This document shows, in pieces, positions 34,543-43,212 of a stretch of 64,000 nt of DNA. The notes below the pieces were generated by a model. The model had not been told where the DNA came from. It saw only the letters and a program-made list of their open reading frames with translations, and searched no databases. A program made the translations under genes and the position numbers. This DNA is from Butyricimonas paravirosa (GTDB taxonomy: Bacteria; Bacteroidota; Bacteroidia; Bacteroidales; Marinifilaceae). Position 1 is the first letter of the stretch; every line of letters starts with the position of its first letter. Where the stretch lies: positions 4,340,001-4,404,000 of the forward strand of contig NZ_CP043839.1 in NCBI RefSeq assembly GCF_032878955.1, written 5' to 3'.

Positions 34543-35928
34543 ATGATGAGATATATAATCATTTTTTTTATCACGATGCTGTTTTTTAGTTCGTGTGAAA
34601 AAGAAAAGAGCGTGATTTTTGATTTGAATATTTTACCGGATGAGATTTCAAGAATCGAGTTACGTGCAGATCACAAGATGTTGGTACCTAACGGGGTGAG
34701 CCAGATGGGATTTCATACTTTCGTGTATGGTAAAAGAACCGTGATGTCATACGGGCGGGACGAGGAGACAAAAGAGTTTTACGGGAAAGAGATCGAGGAA
34801 GAGTTTTTGATTCCCAAGGATCAGTTGCCAGCGGATTATATCAAGGTGTATGATCAAAACGGAAACGTGTTGGAGGGAAGTTATTACACGACCACGACGG
34901 ATGCTCCCGGGACGGTAAAGCAATTTTACGCGAAAGGAGGAAATTTGGAAAGCGAGCGATTGAGTATCACGATCCGGGAGTTGCCGGATGAAAACTATGA
35001 AGAAGTGGTGATTCCCGTGGTGTTTCACCTGCTTGTGCCACCGGCCACGGCGGCCCCGTCTTACGATGTCAGCGTGGAGTTGCTGGAACGGCAGTTGCAA
35101 CGGGTGTCGGATGCTTTCAACCGGAAAATTACGACAGATCCTAATGCGGGAAATGCGAAGGTCGTGTTTAAACTGGCCACGTATGACCAGACCGGACTGA
35201 AAATGCAGGAACCCGGAAAGAACGTGGAGAATATAACTGCGGCAGATTTCACGGCTATGGGAACGTCTTCCACGAAGACGACCCAGTATTTGGCGTATAT
35301 TTTGGCGAATTCAAAGCGTATTATCTGGGATCCGAATAAATACATGAATATCTGGATTGCAAAGTTCACGATGTCGACTTCCAACACGGGAACCACGACG
35401 TCTTACCGAATGCTGGCACCCACGGTGATGCACTCCGATTATGAACTGACATCCATCCCGGGGATAACGATGAAGCATAAGGATGCTTTTAATCTTAGTG
35501 ATGTTACAAATTGTTTGGAAGTCGGGTTTATGTTGAACTTGAACGCTCTGTTGTCCCCGACGACGGTGCAGGGGAAAAACGAGTTTAGCTTGGCAACCCC
35601 GATCGCAGAGTATTTGGGTGTTCTCCAGACGAGGTGCGACAAGTATAGCTATTTGAACGCGGATGGCGATAGTGATTATTGCCCGGACACGTATAGTTTT
35701 GACTACGGTTATTATCCAACCGTGTTCAAGGGAAACAATTTGGATGGTCAGCCGGAGAATGATCCGACCCGTCCGATGGAATATTTCACGTCTTTCAACG
35801 TGCTGGATATGTATAGTTACAAGAATTCCCTTTCTATCGATCAGGTGAAAAGGGTAAGAATGGTTTTGAAACAATGTCCTTCCCGGTGGGCTTATAAATC
35901 AAATTGGGCTTTCACGGGAGAAAATTGA
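34543..35928 (+). CDS. M43-protease-like lipoprotein lacking the zinc motif, locus B
   Basis: A protein of 461 residues, lipobox 'FSSC' (Cys18). The region from about 150 follows the layout of pappalysin-type (M43) lipoproteins: 'VIPVVFHLLVPP', 'RQLQRVSDAFNRKITTDPN', 'VVFKLATYDQTG', 'WDPNKYMNIWIAKF', and later Cys365 and 'DYCPDTYSF'. Where HExGHxLGLxH is expected, the protein has T352-P-I-A-E-Y-L-G-V-L361, so both zinc-binding histidines are missing. It is probably a non-catalytic surface lipoprotein, for example a peptide-binding partner of the adjacent SusCD pair. The N-terminal 140 residues have no family I recognise. It ends locus B, before a strong terminator. Confidence 0.65.
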   Translation: MMRYIIIFFITMLFFSSCEKEKSVIFDLNILPDEISRIELRADHKMLVPNGVSQMGFHTFVYGKRTVMSYGRDEETKEFYGKEIEEEFLIPKDQLPADYIKVYDQNGNVLEGSYYTTTTDAPGTVKQFYAKGGNLESERLSITIRELPDENYEEVVIPVVFHLLVPPATAAPSYDVSVELLERQLQRVSDAFNRKITTDPNAGNAKVVFKLATYDQTGLKMQEPGKNVENITAADFTAMGTSSTKTTQYLAYILANSKRIIWDPNKYMNIWIAKFTMSTSNTGTTTSYRMLAPTVMHSDYELTSIPGITMKHKDAFNLSDVTNCLEVGFMLNLNALLSPTTVQGKNEFSLATPIAEYLGVLQTRCDKYSYLNADGDSDYCPDTYSFDYGYYPTVFKGNNLDGQPENDPTRPMEYFTSFNVLDMYSYKNSLSIDQVKRVRMVLKQCPSRWAYKSNWAFTGEN

Positions 35929-35952
35929 TTTTCGTGTAGTGTGGTAAATTAA

Positions 35953-35997
35953 AACCTTTGGCAGGACATTAGGGTGTCCTGTCGAAGGTTCTGTTTT
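35953..35997 (+). terminator. Intrinsic terminator ending locus B
   Basis: AACCTT (35953-35958) plus CAGGACA (35962-35968) pair with TGTCCTG (35975-35981) plus AAGGTT (35985-35990), with a small internal loop. CTGTTTTT follows. Confidence 0.8.
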
Positions 35998-36328
35998 TGG
36001 GGGAATGTTGACGTGTCGAGGAATGAAAAATTTATACGGAAGTTATCGAGTTGATATTCAATAATAAGTTGGAAATAATACATATAAACTACATCGGCTT
36101 GTGACAGATTATTCTTGTATGGAGTATGAGATTAAATGCTCCTTTTGAAAGAATCATTAAACGAACGTTTAATAATATTCCAAAATTATCCAATTTTACG
36201 ATATGTCCCAAGAATCCGGATACTTTTTTCTATTAACAATCAAGGATTTCACTAATGAGGCTAAAAAGGAAATCGGTCTTTCCGAAATATTATTAAACGT
36301 TCGAATATTTATCTTTAAAGCTTGGATC
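35998..36328. other. Gene-poor stretch between loci B and C with an inverted repeat
   Basis: I see no supported gene here. The frame of the locus C sigma gene stays open back to an ATG at 36203, but those 42 residues have no counterpart in the locus B sigma factor. An inverted repeat ATTAAACG-AA-CGTTTAAT (36156-36173) and a related site TATTAAACGTTCGAATA (36291-36307) are the only marked structures. A 7-of-8 -7 box, TATCTTTA, sits at 36310-36317. Confidence 0.5.
36156..36173. promoter_or_regulatory. Inverted repeat upstream of locus C sigma gene
   Basis: ATTAAACG and CGTTTAAT are perfect inverted 8-mers around AA. The half-site ATTAAACG recurs at about 36292 next to TTCG, about 135 bp downstream. 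This could be an operator for a dimeric regulator of locus C; it is not seen upstream of locus B. Confidence 0.45.
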
Positions 36329-36883
36329 GTGTCGGAAAAATCGGACATTGAAATTGTACGTGATATAAAGAACGGGAGTGTCTCTGCCTTTCAAGAGTTG
36401 TATTCCCGGTATGCTGATATTGTGTATCGGAATATCCTTGCACGTGTGAACAGTTCCTTTGATGCGGATGATATTTTCCAAGACTTTTTTATCCAAGTGT
36501 GGGAAAAAAGAGATGCTTTTCAGGTCTCGTCTTCCGTGAAAGGGTATCTCTTGATTTGGTTGAGAAATCATATATTGAATTCAATAAAACAAGAACAGAT
36601 TCGTGATAAATACCAGGATATATGCGCCCCGAATGAAGAGGACAATTACACGTGGGTGAAGATCGTGGCCAAGGATTTGGATGAAAATATCCGGCGAATC
36701 GTGGATGGGTTTCCACCTCGTTTGCAATGCGTGTACATGCTCCGGCAGGAACAAAATTTATCGATAAAAGAAATTGCCGAGAAGTTGGCCGTATCCGAAC
36801 AAACCGTTAAGAATCAACTAGGTGATATTACACGTAGGCTCCGATACGAGGTGAGTCGTAAAAATTTTTTATTTTTCATATAG
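36329..36883 (+). CDS. ECF sigma factor of locus C
   Basis: A protein of 184 residues from GTG 36329, chosen because 'SEKSDIEIVRDIKNGSVSAF' aligns with the start of the locus B sigma factor ('QSDKSDIDIIKGMREGKVSAF'). Region 2 ('DADDIFQDFFIQVWEKRD') and region 4 ('LSIKEIAEKLAVSEQTVKNQL') are intact. An in-frame ATG at 36203 would add 42 residues without a family match. The fecR gene follows after only 45 bp, so the two are surely co-transcribed. Confidence 0.85.
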   Translation: MSEKSDIEIVRDIKNGSVSAFQELYSRYADIVYRNILARVNSSFDADDIFQDFFIQVWEKRDAFQVSSSVKGYLLIWLRNHILNSIKQEQIRDKYQDICAPNEEDNYTWVKIVAKDLDENIRRIVDGFPPRLQCVYMLRQEQNLSIKEIAEKLAVSEQTVKNQLGDITRRLRYEVSRKNFLFFI

Positions 36884-36928
36884 TACCTTTTGTTCCCCGG
36901 AATTGTCTTTAAGGTAAATACGGCGAAT

Positions 36929-38047
36929 ATGGGGATAAATGAAATATACGATCTTTTAAAGAAGTACCGGGAGCATCGATGTACCCCGGAAGAGGAAGAG
37001 CGGATTGCCCGGTGGTACGAGCAATTTGATGACGACGTCGAGAATTTACCGGAAGTTCCTGAAGGTAAACTAGAACAATTATGGTTTTCAATCAAACGCA
37101 AGATACATGTGCCTTGGAATCGGCGAGTGGTTGTGTTCTATCGTTATGCCGTGGCTATTATTATTTTAGCGATGGTGGGAAGTAGCGTGATTTATTTCCG
37201 AGGATCGGGTGAACCGGAACGGCAGGAGCTGACTCGGCAGGATATTCTACCAGCACAAGGTGTTGCAGTTTTGCAATTGAGTGATGGGCGGGAAGTGCCT
37301 TTAAATAGTACGGCCATTATTCAGGAACAAGAAGGCGTGGTCATAAAAAATGATTCTTCCCGGGTGCTGGATTACACGTTGGCTACGACTAAATCGGAAC
37401 CTTTATATAACACGATTACAGTCCCGGCCGGGGGAGAGTTTCGAGTACTCTTGTCTGACGGGTCAAGTGTGCGCTTGAATTCCTGTTCAGCCTTGACTTA
37501 CCCGGTGCCTTTCACCGGGGACGTGCGAGAGGTGAAGTTAACGGGCGAGGCTTATTTTGACGTGACGAAATCGGATAAACCTTTCATCGTGAAAATGGCA
37601 GATATTGACGTGCGTGTATTGGGAACTTCTTTTAATCTTTCCGGTTACACGACGGATCAAGATGTTTCGGTGACGTTGGTTAGCGGGAAAGTCACCGTGC
37701 GTAATCACCAGTTACAACAGGATTTCGATATTACCCCGGGGATGCGCTTCGAGTATAATCGAGAGAATTATCAAGTGAAGATGGCTGAGGTAGACCCGGA
37801 ACTTTATGTCTCCTGGATGAAGGGAAAGTTCCGGTTTGAGGATATGCGTTTGGAGGACATCATGGTCACGTTGAATCGTTGGTATGATTGTACGGTGTCT
37901 TATTCTGACGACGCTTTGCGGGATTTACGTTTCACCGGGGCTGCAGAGAAGGATCGTCCTGCCAGTTATCTACTGGAACTGATCGAGATGATTACGGAAG
38001 TGAAATTTCAAGTCAACGGAAAGAATATATTAATTACCCGAAAATAA
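36929..38047 (+). CDS. FecR-family anti-sigma factor, locus C
   Basis: A protein of 372 residues, starting at ATG 36929 ('GINEIYDLLKKYREHRCTPE'), which aligns with the locus B FecR. An upstream in-frame TTG (36890) adds 13 unmatched residues. It has one membrane segment (about 66-84, 'YAVAIIILAMVGSSVIYF'), a FecR domain ('PAGGEFRVLLSDGSSVRLNS', 'LTGEAYFDVTKS', 'VLGTSFNLSGYTTD') and a C-terminal DUF4974-type domain ('LNRWYDCTVSY'). It should control the locus C sigma factor. Cross-talk with locus B is possible because both sigma and FecR proteins are so alike. Confidence 0.9.
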   Translation: MGINEIYDLLKKYREHRCTPEEEERIARWYEQFDDDVENLPEVPEGKLEQLWFSIKRKIHVPWNRRVVVFYRYAVAIIILAMVGSSVIYFRGSGEPERQELTRQDILPAQGVAVLQLSDGREVPLNSTAIIQEQEGVVIKNDSSRVLDYTLATTKSEPLYNTITVPAGGEFRVLLSDGSSVRLNSCSALTYPVPFTGDVREVKLTGEAYFDVTKSDKPFIVKMADIDVRVLGTSFNLSGYTTDQDVSVTLVSGKVTVRNHQLQQDFDITPGMRFEYNRENYQVKMAEVDPELYVSWMKGKFRFEDMRLEDIMVTLNRWYDCTVSYSDDALRDLRFTGAAEKDRPASYLLELIEMITEVKFQVNGKNILITRK

Positions 38048-38048
38048 A

Positions 38049-38126
38049 ATACAGGGAAATCTCACCTTCCCTGTATCTATGGATAACAACATTCACGAAA
38101 AAGTTTACCAGACGATGTTCGTGAGT
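38049..38126 (+). promoter_or_regulatory. Two-hairpin leader between fecR and susC, locus C
   Basis: Hairpin 1: ATACAGGGAA (38049-38058) with TTCCCTGTAT (38067-38076), a perfect stem, loop ATCTCACC. Hairpin 2: ATTCACGAA (38091-38099) with TTCGTGAGT (38118-38126), one G-T pair. The susC start context is ACAAATGTATG. Confidence 0.65.
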
Positions 38127-38152
38127 GAGTCATTAACTTTAATTACAAATGT

Positions 38153-41100
38153 ATGAAAAAAAATGGATCGGTAAAATTTTTAAGGTACATGCGAAATCTA
38201 TTTTTTCTATTATTGATTTCAGCCTCCAGCGTTTGGGCGAAAGATGTTTATTCCCAAGGTGCGCAGGAGATGTTCAGCGTGAAGAGCGGGACTATTGAGT
38301 CGATCTTCAAGCAAATTAAGAAACAGAGTAACTATGAGTTTTTTTACAACACGGCAATTTTGGATGTGAAACAGAACGTGATGCTGACTTCTACTAGCGG
38401 GACTTTGGATGAGATTCTGGCACAGGTGTTGGGCAAAAAGTACGAGTATCAGGTCAAAGATAACTATGTTCTTATTTCAGAAAGAAAGGTGAACGCACCG
38501 GATGAGGTGAAGAAAGTTACGATTAAGGGCGTGGTGAAGGATAAAAAGGGAGAATTGTTACCGGGTGTTTCCGTTTTACTGAAAGGGACCACGATAGGTG
38601 TTGCTACTGATGTGAAAGGTGAGTTTACGTTAGTCATCCCGGAACAGGAGAAGATCGTGCTGATGTTTACTTTTATTGGAATGAAAACAAAAACAATAGA
38701 GTATAAAAAGCAAGAGAAACCAATCGTTGTAATACTTGAAGATGATGTTACCGAGATGGATGAAGTTGTGGTAACTGGTTACCAAGAAATTAAGAAAACA
38801 AGAATGACAGGTTCCGTTGAGGTCGTGACTTCTAAAGATATAGCCAATAAGGGGTATACAAGTATAGAAGATGTGTTAAAAGGTCAGATGGCGGGAGTTG
38901 CTGTTATGAATTTGTCCGGGCGACCAGGGGCTCAAGCTACAATCCGGATTCGAGGTATAAATTCGTTGACAGGAGATACGGATCCTATTTGGATCATCGA
39001 TGGAATGCCTCTTTCGGGAGATGTTCCGGAAATTAGTATGGGAGGTACGGAATTTCAGGAGACAGTATTAACTAGTGGAATTGGTAATATCCCTCCTGAT
39101 GATATTGAAAGTATTACTGTGCTAAAAGATGCCGCAGCAACAGCGATTTATGGATCACGGGCTGCTAATGGAGTTATTGTTGTTACCACAAAGAGAGGAT
39201 CTGTCGGGCGTTCGTATATAAATATTCAAGCATCCTATGGCTTGAGTGAAGCTCCTAGTAATCGTTTAACAATGATGAATACGAAGGAAAAAATTGCTTT
39301 TGAACGTGGTATTTATGAGGATTTCCCAGGGTTGGATATCGGGGGACGGGTATTCCAATTATTGAAGGATGTTGATAATGGAAAAATATCTAAAGTAGAA
39401 GCTGATGCCGAGATAGATCGTTTAAGCAAGATCAATACGAATTGGTTTGATGAAATTTTCCGAGTGGCTCAGACTCAAAATTATAGTATCTCTCTTTCCG
39501 GAGGAGATGAAAGAACACAATATTATGGTAGTCTTTCTTACCTTTCTCAAGAAGGAGTTATGCCGAATAATAAATATGAAAGCATGGGAGCTTCGATAAA
39601 ATTAACCCATGATTTTAATAAATTCTTGCGAGTTCATTTTGATGTGCGTAGTACATTAAGGAATGATCGTAGTTCTGCTTCTCCGGTAAATCCGCTGGAT
39701 TATGCTACTTATGCAAATCCATACGAACGTTTGTATGATGAAAATGGAAATTATGCTTATGACCGTAGTTCTTATTCAACCAAAAGTTCAATCAAAGATG
39801 GTTACATGTATGATTTTAATATTTTAGAGGATTTAAATAATAACACGACGAAATCAAGATATTTGAGTAACCAAGTAAGTTTGAAGTTGGAATTCAAAAT
39901 CATAGAAGGTTTGATGCTTTCTTCCATGGGAACGTTTGCGAATTCAAATAATCATTCTATGCAAGAATTGGTACCGGGGTCATTTGCTTCTAAATATAAT
40001 TCATGGTTAGGAGGAATTTATTCGGAGGAAGAAATTCCGGATGCAATGAATAATGGAATGATGAAAGAATCAACGTCTCGCTCTCAACAATGGACGATTC
40101 GTAACCAGTTGGAATTTGCCCGTGGATTCTCAGACGGAGATCATTATATTAATGCTTATTTGGGGCAGGAAGTTTCTTCAACAAAAGGATACGGTTTTTC
40201 AAGCATGATTCCTGAATGGAGCGATATTTATGGTGTGGCAAGTTATCCTGATTTAACTGGAATGACGATAAAATCAGCATTTAAAAGTTCATTGTCAAGT
40301 CTAGGTGGACATTCTGAATCACAAGATAGAAGTGTTTCCTTGTTTGTAACAGGATCGTATAGTTACAAGGATCGTTACGTGGTGCAGGGAAGTGCGCGTT
40401 TGGATGGCGTTGATATTATCGGAACGAAGAACCGCTTCTCTCCTCTTTGGAACGTGAGTGGGAAATGGAATCTGCATAATGAGCCTTTTATGACTCGATT
40501 TGGTTTTATTAATCAATTGGCAATAAGAGCCTCTTATGGTTTTGTTGGAAGTATTGACCGTAATGCCCTCCCTTTTTCTGTTTTGCGTAAAGTGAGTAAT
40601 TACTCGTATAATGGAGAAAAGATCATGGATCGCTATGATCCTTCGAATCCTTCGATTAAGTGGCAACGTCAGGAAAATCGGAATATTGGTTTTGATGCTT
40701 CGTTATTTAACAATCGAATTAATTTGGTAGTCAATTATTATAATAATGATACTCGTAATTTATTAGATGATAAGAAAATTGCAGCATCAACAGGGCGTAT
40801 TTCTGTTACTGCGAATGTAGCTTCCGTTAATAATAAAGGTTGGGAAATCAGCCTGAGGACATTGAATATTCGTACTGATGATTTTAGTTGGGTGACTTCA
40901 GTTAATTTTACCAAGAATAAAGATAAGGTTACGGAAACATATTATCAAGATTTGAGTGAAATCTCTGCAAGTACCAATTCTACGTTTGAATCTTTGTATA
41001 GTTTGTATATTCAAGGACAGCCGGTAAGGGCCTTTTATGGATATAAGTTTGCTGGGGTTGATCCGTATACGGGAAATACGTTAGCTTATGTGGATGGTTT

Positions 41101-41692
41101 TGATGATGATGGGAATCGATTGGGAACATTAAATGCTGAGGGAAAATATGTTTATAATATGGATAATGATTTAACAACTCAGTTGGCAAATGCTTCCCGT
41201 GGCTATCTAGGGCGGAGTGATCCACCGATTACCGGAGGCTTCACAACACAATTTAATTATAAGCGTTTCAGTCTTTTTGCCCAGTTTACTTATATGACAG
41301 GCCATTTGGCTCGTTCTTTCCAATATTATTCCGGAGGAACAGCTTATGCATCAGCCAAAAATGTACTTAAGATCGAGGCAAATCGTTGGAGAAAACCTGG
41401 GGATATAACTGAAATTCCTAAGTATGGTACGTCACGAACTGAATATTTGTATCAATTATTTGATTTCCGTTTTGAAAAAGGGGATTATTTGAAATGTAAT
41501 AATATTTCACTGGGATATAATTTAGAACAAAGTATTTGTGATAAACTGCATATCACGCGGGCTCGATTGAATTTCAATATGGCGAATGTGTTTACATTGA
41601 CTAAATTCCGTGGAATAGATCCTGAAACAAAAGGAGCCTTCACTTATCCGAGTGCGCGTTCATATACATTCTCTTTATCAATAGGTATTTAA
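38153..41692 (+). CDS. SusC-like TonB-dependent transducer, locus C
   Basis: A protein of 1179 residues with the same domain order and boundaries as the locus B SusC: signal peptide, STN, carboxypeptidase-regulatory-like domain, plug ('DEVVVTGYQEIKKTRMTGS') and barrel ending 'SYTFSLSIGI'. Differences from B cluster in the early domains (about 60-200) and in a few loops (for example around residues 545-620 and 1065). The DNA is mosaic: it is fairly G/C-rich to about 38670, A/T-rich after that, with a G/C-richer patch near 40360-40480. The susD gene follows after 10 bp. Confidence 0.93.
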   Translation: MKKNGSVKFLRYMRNLFFLLLISASSVWAKDVYSQGAQEMFSVKSGTIESIFKQIKKQSNYEFFYNTAILDVKQNVMLTSTSGTLDEILAQVLGKKYEYQVKDNYVLISERKVNAPDEVKKVTIKGVVKDKKGELLPGVSVLLKGTTIGVATDVKGEFTLVIPEQEKIVLMFTFIGMKTKTIEYKKQEKPIVVILEDDVTEMDEVVVTGYQEIKKTRMTGSVEVVTSKDIANKGYTSIEDVLKGQMAGVAVMNLSGRPGAQATIRIRGINSLTGDTDPIWIIDGMPLSGDVPEISMGGTEFQETVLTSGIGNIPPDDIESITVLKDAAATAIYGSRAANGVIVVTTKRGSVGRSYINIQASYGLSEAPSNRLTMMNTKEKIAFERGIYEDFPGLDIGGRVFQLLKDVDNGKISKVEADAEIDRLSKINTNWFDEIFRVAQTQNYSISLSGGDERTQYYGSLSYLSQEGVMPNNKYESMGASIKLTHDFNKFLRVHFDVRSTLRNDRSSASPVNPLDYATYANPYERLYDENGNYAYDRSSYSTKSSIKDGYMYDFNILEDLNNNTTKSRYLSNQVSLKLEFKIIEGLMLSSMGTFANSNNHSMQELVPGSFASKYNSWLGGIYSEEEIPDAMNNGMMKESTSRSQQWTIRNQLEFARGFSDGDHYINAYLGQEVSSTKGYGFSSMIPEWSDIYGVASYPDLTGMTIKSAFKSSLSSLGGHSESQDRSVSLFVTGSYSYKDRYVVQGSARLDGVDIIGTKNRFSPLWNVSGKWNLHNEPFMTRFGFINQLAIRASYGFVGSIDRNALPFSVLRKVSNYSYNGEKIMDRYDPSNPSIKWQRQENRNIGFDASLFNNRINLVVNYYNNDTRNLLDDKKIAASTGRISVTANVASVNNKGWEISLRTLNIRTDDFSWVTSVNFTKNKDKVTETYYQDLSEISASTNSTFESLYSLYIQGQPVRAFYGYKFAGVDPYTGNTLAYVDGFDDDGNRLGTLNAEGKYVYNMDNDLTTQLANASRGYLGRSDPPITGGFTTQFNYKRFSLFAQFTYMTGHLARSFQYYSGGTAYASAKNVLKIEANRWRKPGDITEIPKYGTSRTEYLYQLFDFRFEKGDYLKCNNISLGYNLEQSICDKLHITRARLNFNMANVFTLTKFRGIDPETKGAFTYPSARSYTFSLSIGI

Positions 41693-41702
41693 TTCTAGGA
41701 TT

Positions 41703-43196
41703 ATGAAAAAGAATATATTATTAGTGCTTGTTGTATTTTTATGTGGGGCATGTTCGGACTTTTTAAATATGCCACCTAAAAATACGAAAGTTGTTTATAC
41801 AATGGAAGATGTACGTAGTGCAATGTCTACTTTATTGTTTGCGACTACTTCATCAAGTTATTGTAAAGGATATGTAAGTAATACCGTGCTGTTTAACGGG
41901 GAGTATGTACAATATCCCTTTACGAGACGTAACAATGTTTCTTCTATTTTGTATACAAATGATTTGGATTTGGAAAATTTCTTGTTTGATGATTTTGCAA
42001 ATCCCTCTCGTGGAGGACAAAACTTTATTAAAGAATATGGAGAGATAAAGAATTGGGAAGGGTATTTATTCCCAAGCGATCTGTGGAAGGAAGTATTTAT
42101 TTCGATTGGTTACATCAATATGGTCTTGAAAGATCTTGAAAATGTACCAGATTATAACAAAACAGATTATGAACGGATAGCAGGAGAGGGTAGAGTGATG
42201 CGAGCTTATTATTTGTTGAGATTGAATCAATTATTTGCTCCTTATGATAAAAATGACTATGGTATCCCGTTTAATTTTGATGCTGATGTTGTGCAAGGAG
42301 GAAAAAGATGGAAACAAACAGATTTGTATAAGAAGTTGATCGGGGAGATCACTGATGTTCTAGAATATGAAACTGTTCCGGAAGATTCTTGGAATATCTT
42401 CTTTAATAAAAGAATTATGTATGCGATCTTAGCCCAGACTTATCAATTTAAAGCCGGGTCTTGTGCTGCAGAGGAGGATGATTGGAGTAAGGCCGAGTTT
42501 TATGCAAAAGAAGCAAGGAAAGGCGCACGTGTGGAAAGTACTATTGACGAGCAAGCTGAATTGACAACGGTGCCATTGACGAAATCCACGACAAAGCCTC
42601 ATAGATTTGCTTTGTTACGTTTCTCTTTATATGCTTATGGTGGGAATGATTATGCACCTTGGGGAAGACCGGAACAAATGTTGGTTCAGCGTCCTTCCAA
42701 AGAATTGTATGATCTTTATGATGAGAATGATATTCGTCGGGAAGTTTATTTTAAGGAGATAGATGGTAAAGTATATGTTACAAAATGGCAATGTACAGAT
42801 GAACATGATATTAATGATGTACACATTCTTTTCCGTTTTTCTGATTTATTATTGATTGAAGCAGAGGCCTTGGCTAGACAGGGTAAAGACGGGGCTTTGG
42901 ATTTGTTGAATGAATTCAAGAGTAGTAAGATCCCCGGGTATTCCGGTTATACGGGGAGTGATGTCATCGGGGAGATATTAAAAGAACGTCGTAAAGAATT
43001 TGTCTATGAAGAACAGATGAATTGGTTGGATATGAAACGGACTGGGGCTAGTGTTTCCCGTACGGCAAAAGATGAAGAAACTGATGAAATCAAGACCTAT
43101 ACGCTGGAAGGTAATGACTATCGCTATACATTCCCTCTTCCTGCTGATTATGAATTGATGTATAATAATGTTCCCCAGAATCCTGGTTGGAAGTAA
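41703..43196 (+). CDS. SusD/RagB-family lipoprotein, locus C
   Basis: A protein of 497 residues, lipobox 'CGAC' (Cys17), followed by the same 'SDFLNMPPKNTKVVYT' as in locus B. SusD helices ('EGRVMRAYYLLRLNQLFAPYD') and the C-terminal 'ERRKEFVYEEQMNWLDMKR' are intact. Compared with the locus B SusD, changes are mostly conservative and the predicted lid should be the same. A/T-rich codons dominate. The next gene starts 16 bp after the stop. Confidence 0.9.
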   Translation: MKKNILLVLVVFLCGACSDFLNMPPKNTKVVYTMEDVRSAMSTLLFATTSSSYCKGYVSNTVLFNGEYVQYPFTRRNNVSSILYTNDLDLENFLFDDFANPSRGGQNFIKEYGEIKNWEGYLFPSDLWKEVFISIGYINMVLKDLENVPDYNKTDYERIAGEGRVMRAYYLLRLNQLFAPYDKNDYGIPFNFDADVVQGGKRWKQTDLYKKLIGEITDVLEYETVPEDSWNIFFNKRIMYAILAQTYQFKAGSCAAEEDDWSKAEFYAKEARKGARVESTIDEQAELTTVPLTKSTTKPHRFALLRFSLYAYGGNDYAPWGRPEQMLVQRPSKELYDLYDENDIRREVYFKEIDGKVYVTKWQCTDEHDINDVHILFRFSDLLLIEAEALARQGKDGALDLLNEFKSSKIPGYSGYTGSDVIGEILKERRKEFVYEEQMNWLDMKRTGASVSRTAKDEETDEIKTYTLEGNDYRYTFPLPADYELMYNNVPQNPGWK

Positions 43197-43212
43197 TGTA
43201 AATATATATATT

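Noticed and set aside
35311..35874. Minus-strand frame of 187 codons opposite the locus B M43-like gene
   Set aside because: It is a shadow of a well-supported lipoprotein gene; there is no signal peptide, domain or promoter, and the paralogous region in locus C does not keep it open.
36203..36328. Extended start of the locus C sigma gene at ATG 36203
   Set aside because: The added 42 residues have no counterpart in the paralogous sigma factor; GTG 36329 aligns with its start.
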